Of a stretch of 55,680 bases of DNA, positions 37,919 to 48,047 are shown piece by piece (position 1 is the stretch's first letter; every line of letters begins with the position of its first letter). The position numbers and the translations under genes are program-made. The notes under the pieces were generated by a model. That model did not search any database, was not told the DNA's origin, and worked only from the letters and a program-made list of their open reading frames with translations. The stretch comes from Gallionellales bacterium GWA2_55_18 (GTDB lineage Bacteria; Pseudomonadota; Gammaproteobacteria; Burkholderiales; Gallionellaceae): positions 1-55,680 of the forward strand of contig MGWP01000055.1 of assembly GCA_001801055.1 (NCBI GenBank). The letters run 5' to 3'.

Positions 37919-39903
37919 CTGATTCTCCCCGCGCCGCCAATCTGCTTGCCCAACTCGAACACCTGAACGAGCAGCAACTGCGCCGCCTGCTGGTGGAGCA
38001 TCTCACCAAACAAAAGTTGGGGCTGTACTGGGAAGCGAATGCCATCGAACGCGATGCGGCGCTGAATGCCGACGTGGTGTTGCCGAGGCTGGTGGAGGAG
38101 TGGAGCCACTCACCCTCTCCCCAACCCTCTCCCACAAGTGTGAGAGGGAGCCGACTCCCCTCGCCCGCTGGCGGGAGAGGGGCTGGGGGAGAGGGTGAGC
38201 AATTCACCCACCGCAACCTCATCATCGAAGGCGACAACTACGATTCCCTGCGCCTGTTGCGCGCCACCCACGCCGGAAAAATCCGTGTCATCTACATCGA
38301 CCCACCGTACAACACCGGCAACAAGGACTGGGTCTATAACGACCACTACGTCGGCGCGAACGACCGCTGGCGGCATTCGCAGTGGCTGGAGTTCCTGTAT
38401 CGTCGCCTCACCCTCGCCCGCGACTTGCTCACGCCGGAAGGCGTGATCCTGGTGTCGATCAACGACGAAAACCGCGCGCGGCTAGAGCTGCTGATGGACG
38501 AGGTGTTTCCGGGGATGCGGGTTGGTTCACTTGTTTGGAGAACCAAGGATTCAACTAGTAGAACCGAAAGTAACTTGAGCGAAGTACACGAACACATCCT
38601 TGTGTATGGCAGAGAAGGTTTTTCTTTTCTTGGTTCATCAAAATCGACAAAGAAATACAAAAACCCTGACAACGATCCGCGCGGGCTTTGGAATATTGAT
38701 CCGCTTACTGTAAATGCAGATCGCTTCGAGCGATCTGGTTTTTTCTATCCGCTTCAAAATCCAAAAACCGGTTTGTGGTATCCATGTGATCCAGATCGAG
38801 TTTGGGCTTATGCTTCAGAGTTGCGAATTAAAAATATCGACCGAATTCGTTCTGGATCTATGGAACATTGGATTCGCGAAGGAAAAATTATATTTCCAAA
38901 GCTAGATGAAGAACGCGTCGTTACTTGGCAATCTATTGAAGAGTTGAGAGAGGCTATTCGTAAAGGTGATGTCCCCGTTACACCAAAACGAAAAAAACCG
39001 CTCTTGACTGAGGATACCCCTGACCTTGGTTTTTGGGTTGGGAAACCCGTTGGATTCGGTAGGCCGGGATTTAAGAAGCATTGGAATGAATTAAATAGTC
39101 ATGTGAATCCTGTTTGCTCTTGGATATCGAGAGCAAATGAACAGCACGATGAAGATGATCTACATGTGTTAATTTCACCAAACGCGGGAGCTGGAACAGA
39201 AGCTATTCAAGAGATACTTGGGTCACGGACTTTTGCTTATCCAAAGCCACCGGGGCTTATCCAAGAATTGTTACGTCAAGCCACCCAGCCCAACGACATC
39301 GTGCTCGATTTCTTCGCTGGTTCCGGCACGACCGGACAGGCGGTGCTGGAACTGAATGCCGAGGATGCTTCGACAGGCTCAGCACAGGTAGGCCAGCGCC
39401 GCTTTATCCTGTGTTCCAGCACCGAGGCCAACAGCAAGGAACCGGACAAGAACCTGTGCCGCGACGTGTGCGCAGAACGGATGCGCCGCGTGATTCAGGG
39501 GTATGGCGGCAAGGCGGGTTACACGGTCGAGCAGGGCGGCGAGTTCGCCTATCTGCAACTGGATAAGGTGGAAGCCGCCGACGCGCATTTCGAGATCGAT
39601 GCGGCGCACGCGTTTCAACTGCTGGCGCTGAAACGGCTGGGCGTGATACGCGCAGCATCGGCAGGCGCGGTGCAGCGCCTCGGGCGGGTGGAGGATTGCG
39701 AGTTGCTGGTGTGCAATGAGGTAACTCCAGACACGATAGAAACATTGGCTGCATGGCCGCAACGGCATGGCGCGGCAAGGCTGGCGATATATTCCACCCG
39801 CCCTAAAACCTTGAGCGAGCAACTCGCCGCGCGCGGCGTGGAGGCGAATTGCTACAGCCTGATGGATGCGTTGCTGAGTGGGCAGCGAGGAAGCGCGGCA
39901 TGA
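37915..39903 (+). CDS. mod: Type III restriction-modification DNA methyltransferase (Mod)
   Basis: A 662-residue beta-class N6-adenine methyltransferase. The catalytic motif DPPYNTGNKDW comes first (about 126) and the AdoMet motif VLDFFAGSGTTGQAVLELN is near 463-481, the order of type III Mod proteins. The centre (about residues 202-455), the target recognition part, is AT-rich and uses other codons than the flanks, so it looks swapped. Residues about 66-95 come from a CTCTCCC repeat inserted in frame, and ASTGSAQ near 485 from the CTTCGACAGGCTCAG repeat. Mod defines the methylated site and is needed by Res. Confidence 0.9.
   Translation: MTDSPRAANLLAQLEHLNEQQLRRLLVEHLTKQKLGLYWEANAIERDAALNADVVLPRLVEEWSHSPSPQPSPTSVRGSRLPSPAGGRGAGGEGEQFTHRNLIIEGDNYDSLRLLRATHAGKIRVIYIDPPYNTGNKDWVYNDHYVGANDRWRHSQWLEFLYRRLTLARDLLTPEGVILVSINDENRARLELLMDEVFPGMRVGSLVWRTKDSTSRTESNLSEVHEHILVYGREGFSFLGSSKSTKKYKNPDNDPRGLWNIDPLTVNADRFERSGFFYPLQNPKTGLWYPCDPDRVWAYASELRIKNIDRIRSGSMEHWIREGKIIFPKLDEERVVTWQSIEELREAIRKGDVPVTPKRKKPLLTEDTPDLGFWVGKPVGFGRPGFKKHWNELNSHVNPVCSWISRANEQHDEDDLHVLISPNAGAGTEAIQEILGSRTFAYPKPPGLIQELLRQATQPNDIVLDFFAGSGTTGQAVLELNAEDASTGSAQVGQRRFILCSSTEANSKEPDKNLCRDVCAERMRRVIQGYGGKAGYTVEQGGEFAYLQLDKVEAADAHFEIDAAHAFQLLALKRLGVIRAASAGAVQRLGRVEDCELLVCNEVTPDTIETLAAWPQRHGAARLAIYSTRPKTLSEQLAARGVEANCYSLMDALLSGQRGSAA
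38111..38199. repeat. CTCTCCC / GGGAGAGG repeat (family D) inside mod
   Basis: CACCCTCTCCCCAACCCTCT at the left, GCGGGAGAGGGGCTGGGGGA at the right; the arms pair over most of their length. It codes for a Ser-Pro-Gly-Arg stretch between the N-terminal helices and the catalytic domain of Mod, without a frameshift. Confidence 0.8.
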
Positions 39904-39913
39904 ATACCTTATC

Positions 39914-40039
39914 GTCATTCCCGCGCAGGCGGGAATCCAGCAATGGAAAAATAATCCGCTTAGCGGACAAGACATTGATGTTGTCCCGCTACGCGGGGTC
40001 TGTTTTATCTGACTGGATTCCCGCTTTCGCGGGAATGAC
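39914..40039. repeat. Inverted repeat with GTCATTCCCGCG arms between mod and res
   Basis: GTCATTCCCGCGCAGGCGGG at the left and CCCGCTTTCGCGGGAATGAC at the right, each also palindromic, with two more small hairpins (CCGCTTAGCGG, CCCGCTACGCGGGG) between. It fills the space between mod and res, so it lies inside the presumed transcript. Confidence 0.85.
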
Positions 40040-40057
40040 AGCGCACGAGGTGGCATC

Positions 40058-42829
40058 ATGACCATCCGCGACATCATCGCCGCACAGTCTGCATCCATCG
40101 AGCCGGAGGCGTTTCAAAGCGCGATTGTAGCGGGCATGACAAATGCGTTGTTGCGCGATGCAGCGCCGCCCTGTCTGCTGCGCGCGCCGACGGGTTCGGG
40201 CAAGACCTTCATTATTTCGCGCGTGCTGGAGTCGGTGAGCGCGGCGCGTCCCACGCTGTGGTTGTGGTTTGTACCGTTCGTGAATCTGGTACAGCAGACC
40301 GAAGATGCGCTCGCGGCGAATTGTGCCGGGCTGATCCCGGTGATGTTGTCGCGTGGCCGCAATCAGGATGCCCGCCCCGGCATGGTGTTGCTCTCCACCG
40401 CGCAAGGCGTGGCAAAAGCAACCGACCGCAAGACGGGCTACAACTCGAATGCCGACGACGATACGCGCACCCTCGCCGCATTTGTTGCGCGGGCAAGAGT
40501 GCAGGGTTTGTCCATCGGGCTGGTGGTGGACGAGGCGCACATCGGTCTGGACAAGACCACCGAGTTCGGCAAGTTCGCGCAATGGCTGAACGCGGATTTT
40601 CTCATCATGGCGACGGCGACGCCGAAGGATGAGCGGCTGCTGGAATTTTTGCAGCAGGCGGGCAAGAGCGCGTTTGAGAATTTTGCCGCCAGCCGCGACG
40701 AGGTGGTGAATGCGCGGCTGAATAAACGCTACATCGAGGCGGTGGTGTACGACTTGCGCCAGAGCGTGCAGACGGTGGCGGACTTGAAACGCACGGTGTT
40801 GCGCCAGTCATGGAAACGCTCGCAACGCATCAAGAAACAGTTGCAGGCGGCGGGTGTGTCATTAACCCCCTTGTTGCTGGTGCAGGTGGCGAACGGCGAT
40901 AAGACGGTGGAAGAGGCCGAGCAGGATTTAATCAAGCTGTGCGGGGTGCATCCGGCGCTGATCGGCAAGCATTCTTCGGATGATCCCGATCCGGTGTTGA
41001 TGGCGGCGATTGCCAATGACAGCAGCAAGGAAGTGCTGATCTTCAAACAGTCGGCGGGCACGGGGTTCGATGCGCCGCGCGCGTTTGTGTTGGCTTCGAC
41101 CAAATCGGTGAACGATGCGGATTTCGCGATGCAATTCATCGGGCGGGTGATGCGCGTGTCACGTCCGGTACGCGAGGCATACCCCAAGCCGATGCAGATT
41201 CCGCCAGACCTGGATACCGCTTACGTCTATCTGGCGAATGCGGAAGCGCAACGCGGCTTCGAAGCGGCGGTGCAAGCCAGCAGCGCGGTGAAAAGCCAAC
41301 TGGAAGGACAGACGGAGAAACTGCTGGTGCGTCAGACAGAATCCGGCGCGGTGGTGCTGACCAACCGCGAAACTCCGCAAGCGCCGTTGATGTATGACTT
41401 GCACTTGCCTGAAATGACGACAACCGACATTCCGGTACATGCCCCGGTGGCTCCCACAACAGTGGGGCCGCAGCAGTCGCTGTTCGGCAGTTCGCCCGGC
41501 AAGGCCGACGATGGCTACAAGCTGGACGAGGTGCTATTTGATATTGATGCGGCGCTGGGCGCGCCGACGGCTGGCGTACCTCCGCGCAAACCTGATGCGC
41601 CGCGCACCGAAGCCGAACTGTTGGAGCTGTTAAAGGGAAAGGGTGTGCGCGCCTATCCTCGCCACTCCAGTTTCATCAACCTGCCGCGCGCGCTCAAGCG
41701 CGAGCAGCGCCCGCAAATGCAGGATATGAGCAAGGTGTCGGAAGCCGTGGCGACGCGCTTGCCGATACCGGATGAACTGAAGCGGAATGCGGTGCGCGCG
41801 GCGTTGAACCGGCTCAAGGAAAAAGAGGTGCATACCGAATTGACACAGGGCGCGCGCCACGAGGAAGAGGTACTGATGATTACCGACCGCAGTGCGTTGG
41901 CGCGTGAGGCAATTGGCATTCTTCGCAACCTGCCACAGGTGGAGGACGAGGATGTGCGCATCATCGTCGAGGTGCTGGCCAGCCGTTTGCTTCATGTGAT
42001 TGAGGATGAGTTTATGCATCTCGATGAAGATGTGCGCCCTCAAGAAACCGAGTTGAAACGCCATGCGCGCGATGCCGCCTACTGGGTAATCCGCCGTGAA
42101 GCACAGAATATCGCGGAGTTGATGCAAGGCATCGTCGCCGAATTCACCACACTGGAAGATGCGGCGCCGTTGCCGGATTTGATGGTGTTCCCTGCAGCAT
42201 TGAGTCTGGCGGCTTCGCGCAAGAATATCTACGGGGTGTTGCCGCCTTCGGAAGATGATTTGGCGAGAATCGACACCTTGCTGACAGTGGATGAACGCGA
42301 GTGGCTGGCTGATCGCAGGATGCTGTTTGCCGACGGCGAGTTGAGCATCGGTAAATATGACAACTTGCTCAAGCTGAACGGCGAGGAGCGCGAGTTCGCC
42401 AAGGCGCTGGATCACGCGGATTTTGTGGAGTGGTGGCACCGCAACCCGGATCGCAAGCCTTACGCTGTGCGGCTGGTACGGGGCGAACATCAAAACTATT
42501 TTCACCCCGACTTTGTGGTTTGCCTGTCGCATCTCCCTCTCCCCAACCTTCTCCCGCAAGCGGGAGAGGGGGGCAACGAATCGCTGCGCGAATTTAAAGT
42601 TGACGATGATCCGGTGATTCGGCTGATCGAAACCAAGGAGAATACCAAGGATGCCGCGCGCAAGGCGCGGCGCATTCCGAAGTGTTATGGGAAAGTGCTG
42701 TTTCTCACCAAAGACCAGAGCCGCTTGCGTGTGGTGAAGGATGATGGCAGCCTCGGCGAGACCGTGGATTGGGATGATTTGCTGCCGGTGCAGGAATGGT
42801 TGCGCGCATCCAAGCCTGCGGTGCAATAA
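40058..42829 (+). CDS. res: Type III restriction enzyme subunit (Res): helicase-nuclease
   Basis: A 923-residue SF2 ATPase with C-terminal nuclease. Walker A is RAPTGSGKTFII (about 45), Walker B VVDEAHIGLD (about 155), motif III MATATPK, motif V SAGTGFDAPRAFV and motif VI QFIGRVMRVSRPV. The nuclease core has D818 (HPDFVV) and E858-x-K860 (IETKE), a PD-(D/E)xK set. Between them lies LPLPNLLPQAGEGG, translated from a GGGAGAG repeat, which lengthens the core loop by about 14 residues. With Mod it should cut DNA after long-range translocation or sliding. Whether the insertion leaves the nuclease active is open. Confidence 0.88.
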   Translation: MTIRDIIAAQSASIEPEAFQSAIVAGMTNALLRDAAPPCLLRAPTGSGKTFIISRVLESVSAARPTLWLWFVPFVNLVQQTEDALAANCAGLIPVMLSRGRNQDARPGMVLLSTAQGVAKATDRKTGYNSNADDDTRTLAAFVARARVQGLSIGLVVDEAHIGLDKTTEFGKFAQWLNADFLIMATATPKDERLLEFLQQAGKSAFENFAASRDEVVNARLNKRYIEAVVYDLRQSVQTVADLKRTVLRQSWKRSQRIKKQLQAAGVSLTPLLLVQVANGDKTVEEAEQDLIKLCGVHPALIGKHSSDDPDPVLMAAIANDSSKEVLIFKQSAGTGFDAPRAFVLASTKSVNDADFAMQFIGRVMRVSRPVREAYPKPMQIPPDLDTAYVYLANAEAQRGFEAAVQASSAVKSQLEGQTEKLLVRQTESGAVVLTNRETPQAPLMYDLHLPEMTTTDIPVHAPVAPTTVGPQQSLFGSSPGKADDGYKLDEVLFDIDAALGAPTAGVPPRKPDAPRTEAELLELLKGKGVRAYPRHSSFINLPRALKREQRPQMQDMSKVSEAVATRLPIPDELKRNAVRAALNRLKEKEVHTELTQGARHEEEVLMITDRSALAREAIGILRNLPQVEDEDVRIIVEVLASRLLHVIEDEFMHLDEDVRPQETELKRHARDAAYWVIRREAQNIAELMQGIVAEFTTLEDAAPLPDLMVFPAALSLAASRKNIYGVLPPSEDDLARIDTLLTVDEREWLADRRMLFADGELSIGKYDNLLKLNGEEREFAKALDHADFVEWWHRNPDRKPYAVRLVRGEHQNYFHPDFVVCLSHLPLPNLLPQAGEGGNESLREFKVDDDPVIRLIETKENTKDAARKARRIPKCYGKVLFLTKDQSRLRVVKDDGSLGETVDWDDLLPVQEWLRASKPAVQ
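42532..42571. repeat. CTCTCCC / GGGAGAGG repeat (family D) inside res
   Basis: TCTCCCTCTCCCCAACCTTC then TCCCGCAAGCGGGAGAGGGG. It lies between the codons for D818 and E858 of the Res nuclease motif and keeps the reading frame. Confidence 0.85.
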
Positions 42830-42835
42830 ACTTCT

Positions 42836-44338
42836 ATGACCATGATTGACCTAACCGAAGAGCAGGCTGCGCCGCGTATTAAGGCGCTGCTCGTCGCCCG
42901 CGAAAGCCGCACGCTCGATTTCAAGCGTGTTTCCGGCAAGATGGTGGGCAAGGCGCTGGAGGCGATTTGCGCTTTCGCCAACACCGAAGGCGGCATTCTG
43001 GCTTTGGGTGTGGCGGATGAAAAACAGGGAAGCGGAGCCACCCGGTTTTATGGCATCGAAGAAAACCCTGAGGCGCTGGATGAGCTCATCCGCAAAGTCC
43101 GCACCCAGTTTCACCCGCCGATAGAAACCATCAGCTTCGTGCGTCTGCCCTGCACCTTGCGTGACGGCAAGGCGGGCAATGTGGTGCTGGTGCGCACGGC
43201 AAAGAGCGACAAGGTGCATTCCATCGTGGACGACGGCACTTGGACGCGGCTGGATGCGGGCAACCGCGAGATGAGCGCCGCCGAGATCACCGAACTTTCT
43301 TACCGGCGCGGGGTGCGCAGTGCGGAGAGTGAGCCTATGGTTGTTCCGCTGGAGTTATTGGAAACGGAAACATGGCGCAGTTTTGTCTCTGCACGCGGGT
43401 TAAAGAGCGGCACTTTTGCGGAGCAATTGCAGAAAATTGGCTTGGCAGCGAAGGTGGGGAGTGAAGTCCAGCCAACTCGTGCGGCAGTGTTACTGTTTGC
43501 CGATGAGCCGGGTAGCTTGCTTGCCGCGCATGGCTCTCGTGCCGACATCCGTTTGATGGTCTACGACGGAAAGCAGGTTGTGCCGGGCGCTACGCCCAAC
43601 TTGCGCAAGACACCCAAGACGATACGCGGCCCGTTGATCGAGCAGATTGATACCGCAGTGAAGACTGTGCTGGATGAGCTTGCGCAAGGCTTGACGCTTT
43701 CCGGCAGCGGCTTCAAGACCAAGCACCTGTACCCGGAACGGGTGGTAAAAGAGGCGATTGTGAATGCGGTGATCCATCGCGATTACCGCTTGAACCGCGA
43801 TATTTTTATTCGTCTTTTCGATGATCGCATCGAGGTGGAAAGCCCCGGCGTATTCCCCGGCAATATTACACCGGCCAACGTGGACAAGGCAGGCTCCAAG
43901 GCGCGCAATCCTTTGGTCGCGCTAAATCTGCGCGAGTTTCCCATCGCACCCAATATTGATGCGGGCGAGGGTGTGAAAATGATGTTCGCCGAAATGGCGA
44001 GCGCGATGCTTTATCCGCCGCAGTATCGACAAAATACCGAGGCGGCGGTGGAAAGTGTGACGGTGACGCTGTTGAATCTGGAGCGCCCCACGGTGTGGGA
44101 CGAAGTGAGCCACTGGATTGATACGCACGGTGATATTGCCAACCGCCAGTTGCGCGAAATTACCGGGATGGACACGCTGGAGGCATCGCGTATGTTGCGC
44201 ACCTGGGTCGCGCAAGGGGTGCTGATTGCATTGCCTTCCGCATCGCGCCAGCAAGCCAGTTATACCAAGCCAATGCGCTCTGCTGAGCAAGCGGATTCAT
44301 TATCAAACGCTCCAGATAATGAATTGCCAAAACAATAA
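42836..44338 (+). CDS. AlbA_2 / Schlafen-like domain protein with C-terminal HATPase
   Basis: A 500-residue protein. The N-terminal AlbA_2 domain (about 15-130) has SRTLDFKRVSGKMVGKALEA and AFANTEGGILALGVADE. The C-terminal part has ERVVKEAIVNAVIHRDYR and IEVESPGVFPGNITP, the GHKL-type ATPase (HATPase_c_4) usual in these proteins. A winged-helix-like end follows (IANRQLREITGMDTLEASRM). The start is six bases after the res stop, so it is cotranscribed with the type III system. Such proteins are frequent in defence islands; their exact role is unknown. A damaged copy of the 3' end lies downstream. Confidence 0.85.
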   Translation: MTMIDLTEEQAAPRIKALLVARESRTLDFKRVSGKMVGKALEAICAFANTEGGILALGVADEKQGSGATRFYGIEENPEALDELIRKVRTQFHPPIETISFVRLPCTLRDGKAGNVVLVRTAKSDKVHSIVDDGTWTRLDAGNREMSAAEITELSYRRGVRSAESEPMVVPLELLETETWRSFVSARGLKSGTFAEQLQKIGLAAKVGSEVQPTRAAVLLFADEPGSLLAAHGSRADIRLMVYDGKQVVPGATPNLRKTPKTIRGPLIEQIDTAVKTVLDELAQGLTLSGSGFKTKHLYPERVVKEAIVNAVIHRDYRLNRDIFIRLFDDRIEVESPGVFPGNITPANVDKAGSKARNPLVALNLREFPIAPNIDAGEGVKMMFAEMASAMLYPPQYRQNTEAAVESVTVTLLNLERPTVWDEVSHWIDTHGDIANRQLREITGMDTLEASRMLRTWVAQGVLIALPSASRQQASYTKPMRSAEQADSLSNAPDNELPKQ

Positions 44339-44415
44339 AACCCATTGCAAATCAGTATGTTTTTGATTTTGTCATTATCAGAACGGGGTTTTTCTGCTCA
44401 AATTATGGAGTACAT

Positions 44416-44526
44416 ATCCCGTGTGGGATGAGGTGGGCCACCGGGCGGAATGCGGCTTATTCGGAGCCAGCTCAACCAGCGGATCAAGCGAGTTTATTAT
44501 CAGAGGCGAAAGATAATAAACTTTAA
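44416..44526 (+). pseudogene. Remnant of a second allele of the AlbA_2-HATPase gene
   Basis: Two fragments match the upstream gene. VWDEVGH (44421-44441) matches VWDEVSH at its residue 420 region. Then, in another frame, YSEPAQPADQASLLSEAKDN and KL plus stop (44458-44526) aligns with YTKPMRSAEQADSLSNAPDN of the intact C-terminus. About 45 residues between are missing. It is a deleted, frameshifted ghost of a related allele. Confidence 0.55.
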
Positions 44527-44556
44527 TTTTGGTATATACATAAACAAATCAACGCT

Positions 44557-45078
44557 ATGGCAAAACCGTTATTATCATTCTGGCAAAAAGACGGGCTAGC
44601 CGGGGTTGGCAACATGGCATTGCTGGAACAGCCGCTGACGGCTTTTTTCGCGTCCCGCCGTTGTTCGGGGCGGGCGATCAGGGCGGCGATGGATTGGGCT
44701 GTCGAACAGGCACGGGCGAAAATTCCGCTGATCGGCGGATTTCATTCGCCGCTTGAGCAGTCGGTTCTGGAAGTCATGCTGGCGGCTCATGCGCCAGTGG
44801 TGATTGTGATTACGCGCAAGCTGGAGGCGGCGAGCCTTTCGTCTGCATGGCACGAGGCGGTGCAGGCCGGAATGATTGCGGTGGTGAGTATGGATGATAC
44901 GCAGCAACGGTTGACTGCCGAGTTGGCGATGCGACGTAACCATTGGATTGCCAGCCGCGCAGCACACATCGTGGTCGCAGAGGCATCGCTGGATGGAAGC
45001 TTGGCATTTTGTTTGGCGCAATGGAAAAACGAAAAGCTGCGAGTGAGTATATTAGTGGATGAGGTTGGGAATCAATGA
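44557..45078 (+). CDS. DprA/SMF-like nucleotide-binding protein
   Basis: A 173-residue protein resembling the Rossmann-like SMF core of DprA. It has FFASRRCSGRAIRAAMDWA, IPLIGGFHSPLEQSVLEVML, PVVIVITRKL and MRRNHWIASRAAHIVVAEAS, the last like the phosphate-binding RN-x-IA segment of SMF proteins. No SAM-like or winged-helix domain is present, so it is shorter than true DprA (about 370). Stand-alone SMF proteins occur in defence islands. It closes the accessory island before queA. Confidence 0.75.
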   Translation: MAKPLLSFWQKDGLAGVGNMALLEQPLTAFFASRRCSGRAIRAAMDWAVEQARAKIPLIGGFHSPLEQSVLEVMLAAHAPVVIVITRKLEAASLSSAWHEAVQAGMIAVVSMDDTQQRLTAELAMRRNHWIASRAAHIVVAEASLDGSLAFCLAQWKNEKLRVSILVDEVGNQ

Positions 45079-45224
45079 GTTTGCTACCGGCCACCCAAGA
45101 TGATAACGAACCATCGCTGCAAACACTGATTGGACAGATCCGTGTCTCATCTCCAATTTGGAACGCAGTGCGTACTGAATTGAGCTGTCCCACAATCCCG
45201 CCTTTATAAATTTCCATAGTGCCC

Positions 45225-46316
45225 ATGCGTACCGATGAATTTGATTTTGCGTTGCCGGAACAGTTGATCGCGCAGCACCCACCGGAGCAGCGCGGCAGCA
45301 GCCGCTTGTTGTATGCGCACGGCGATGTGCTGGAGGATCGCCGTTTTGCCGAGTTGTTGCAGCTGGTCAAGTCGGGCGATGTGTTGGTGCTGAACGACAC
45401 GCGCGTCATCAAGGCGCGTCTGTTCGGTAGCAAAGAAAGCGGTGGCAAGATCGAAGTGCTGGTCGAGCGCGTGTTGAACGGGCATGAAGTGCTGGCGCAG
45501 GTGCGCGCCAGCAAATCGCCCAAGGCAGGGAGCCGCCTGTTGCTGGCAGACGCTTTACATGTCGAGGTGTTGGGGCGAGCAGGCGAATTCTTCCGGTTGC
45601 GTTTTGCCGCAGCAAAAAATGTACTGGATTTGCTGGAACGCTACGGCCGACTGCCGCTGCCGCCTTACATAACTCATGTGGCGGACGCTGAAGATGAGCA
45701 GCGCTACCAGACCGTGTTTGCGCGCGCGGCAGGCGCGGTGGCGGCGCCCACGGCGGGGTTGCATTTCGATGACGCGATGCTGCAAGCCTTGCGCGACAAG
45801 GGCGTGCGGGTTGTTTATGTGACCCTGCATGTCGGCGCGGGAACATTCCAGCCGGTGCGCGCCGAATTGATACGCGAACACGCCATGCACAGCGAATGCT
45901 ATGAGATTCCGCAGGCCACCGTGGATGCGATAGCCCAGGCGCACGCGGCAGGGGGGCGGGTGATTGCGGTGGGTACGACCAGCTTGCGCGCGCTGGAGAG
46001 CGCAGCACAGGATGGCGAATTGCAGGCAGGCACGGGCGAGACAAAAATCTTCATCACACCGGGTTACAGCTTCAAAGTAGTGGATAGGCTGCTCACGAAT
46101 TTTCACCTGCCGCGCTCGACGCTGCTGATGCTGGTATGCGCGTTCGGTGGAATGGAGCAGATGCTGGCGGCGTATCGCCACGCGGTGGAAAAGGAATACC
46201 GGTTTTTCAGTTATGGCGATGCGATGCTGATTGAAAGAAATGATGGTGTTGTAGGGCGGGCTCCGCCCGCCGTTAATAAAATGATGTCGGGCAAAGCCCG
46301 ACCTACAACTGAATAA
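45225..46316 (+). CDS. queA: S-adenosylmethionine:tRNA ribosyltransferase-isomerase QueA
   Basis: QueA adds the ribosyl part of AdoMet to preQ1-tRNA in queuosine synthesis. From [20 protein letters not shown] the protein has 363 residues; a GTG six bases earlier is less likely. [28 protein letters not shown] and [14 protein letters not shown] are family motifs. The normal end is GDAMLIERN; the last 23 residues ([20 protein letters not shown] and three more) are a translation of the repeat at 46251, because the old stop is lost or displaced. It is followed by the RAYT and tgt. Confidence 0.95.
   Translation: MRTDEFDFALPEQLIAQHPPEQRGSSRLLYAHGDVLEDRRFAELLQLVKSGDVLVLNDTRVIKARLFGSKESGGKIEVLVERVLNGHEVLAQVRASKSPKAGSRLLLADALHVEVLGRAGEFFRLRFAAAKNVLDLLERYGRLPLPPYITHVADAEDEQRYQTVFARAAGAVAAPTAGLHFDDAMLQALRDKGVRVVYVTLHVGAGTFQPVRAELIREHAMHSECYEIPQATVDAIAQAHAAGGRVIAVGTTSLRALESAAQDGELQAGTGETKIFITPGYSFKVVDRLLTNFHLPRSTLLMLVCAFGGMEQMLAAYRHAVEKEYRFFSYGDAMLIERNDGVVGRAPPAVNKMMSGKARPTTE
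46251..46306. repeat. REPIN-like paired hairpin upstream of the RAYT gene
   Basis: GTAGGGCGGGCTCCGCCCGC opens it, GTCGGGCAAAGCCCGACCTA plus C closes it, with TTAATAAAATGA between the hairpins. It is within the 3' end of queA and 15 bases before the transposase start. Together with the copy at 46824 it brackets the RAYT gene. Confidence 0.9.
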
Positions 46317-46320
46317 CCCA

Positions 46321-46823
46321 ATGTCCAACTACCACCGCGCCCGCGTACCCGGAGGCAGCTATTTCTTTACCTTGGTGACGCATGATCGCCGCCCGTTGCT
46401 AACTAACGAAAACATCCGAGCCGCTCTGCGCGCTTCCGTGCAAGCGGTACGCGAGGAACACCCGTTTTATGTGGAAGCCTGGGTGCTGCTCCCCGATCAC
46501 CTGCATTGCCTCTGGCGTTTGCCGGAGGGCGATGCCGATTACTCCTTGCGCTGGGCGAAGATCAAACGCTTTACCCGGCATCATCTGGACATGGAGGCTG
46601 GGGAAAAACTATGGCAACCCCGCTATTGGGAACATTGCATCCGCGACGAAAACGATTTTGCGCGGCATGCCGATTACATCCATTGGAACCCGGTGAAGCA
46701 CGGTTTGGTAAGATGCGCGGCGGACTGGCCTTACTCGACCTTTCATCGTTTTGTGGAGGCTGGTGTGTACCCCGAGAATTGGGGAATTGCCGAGGGCGAG
46801 TTAGGCGATGGCAAATTCGGCGA

Positions 46824-46827
<4 letters not shown>
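46321..46827 (+). CDS. REP-associated tyrosine transposase (RAYT)
   Basis: A 168-residue member of the Y1/IS200-like transposases that are tied to REP sequences. It starts MSNYHRARVPGGSYFFTLVT; the HUH-type metal site is LLPDHLHCLW; the C-terminal half has WQPRYWEHCIRDENDFARHA and DYIHWNPVKHGLV, where the nucleophile Tyr and helper residues lie. Length is typical for RAYTs. The gene is bounded by two GTAG hairpins of the type spread through the window. It stands between queA and tgt in the same direction, so it rides in the operon. The stop codon is TAG of the downstream repeat head. Confidence 0.93.
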
Positions 46828-48010
<1,183 letters not shown>

Positions 48011-48047
48011 AATGCGCGCCTTTTGATTTATCCTCGGAGATTGAATA

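Noticed and set aside
39914-40039. Possible CRISPR array (several similar palindromes in a row)
   Set aside because: The units differ in sequence, the spacing is irregular and the whole is one inverted repeat; no cas genes are near.
39849-40061. 70-codon frame between mod and res
   Set aside because: It is read through the inverted repeat at 39914-40039 and overlaps the mod end; the repeat explains the DNA.
41630-42826. 398-codon open frame on the minus strand opposite res
   Set aside because: It is a shadow of the helicase gene; its sequence has no recognisable family and no ribosome binding site.
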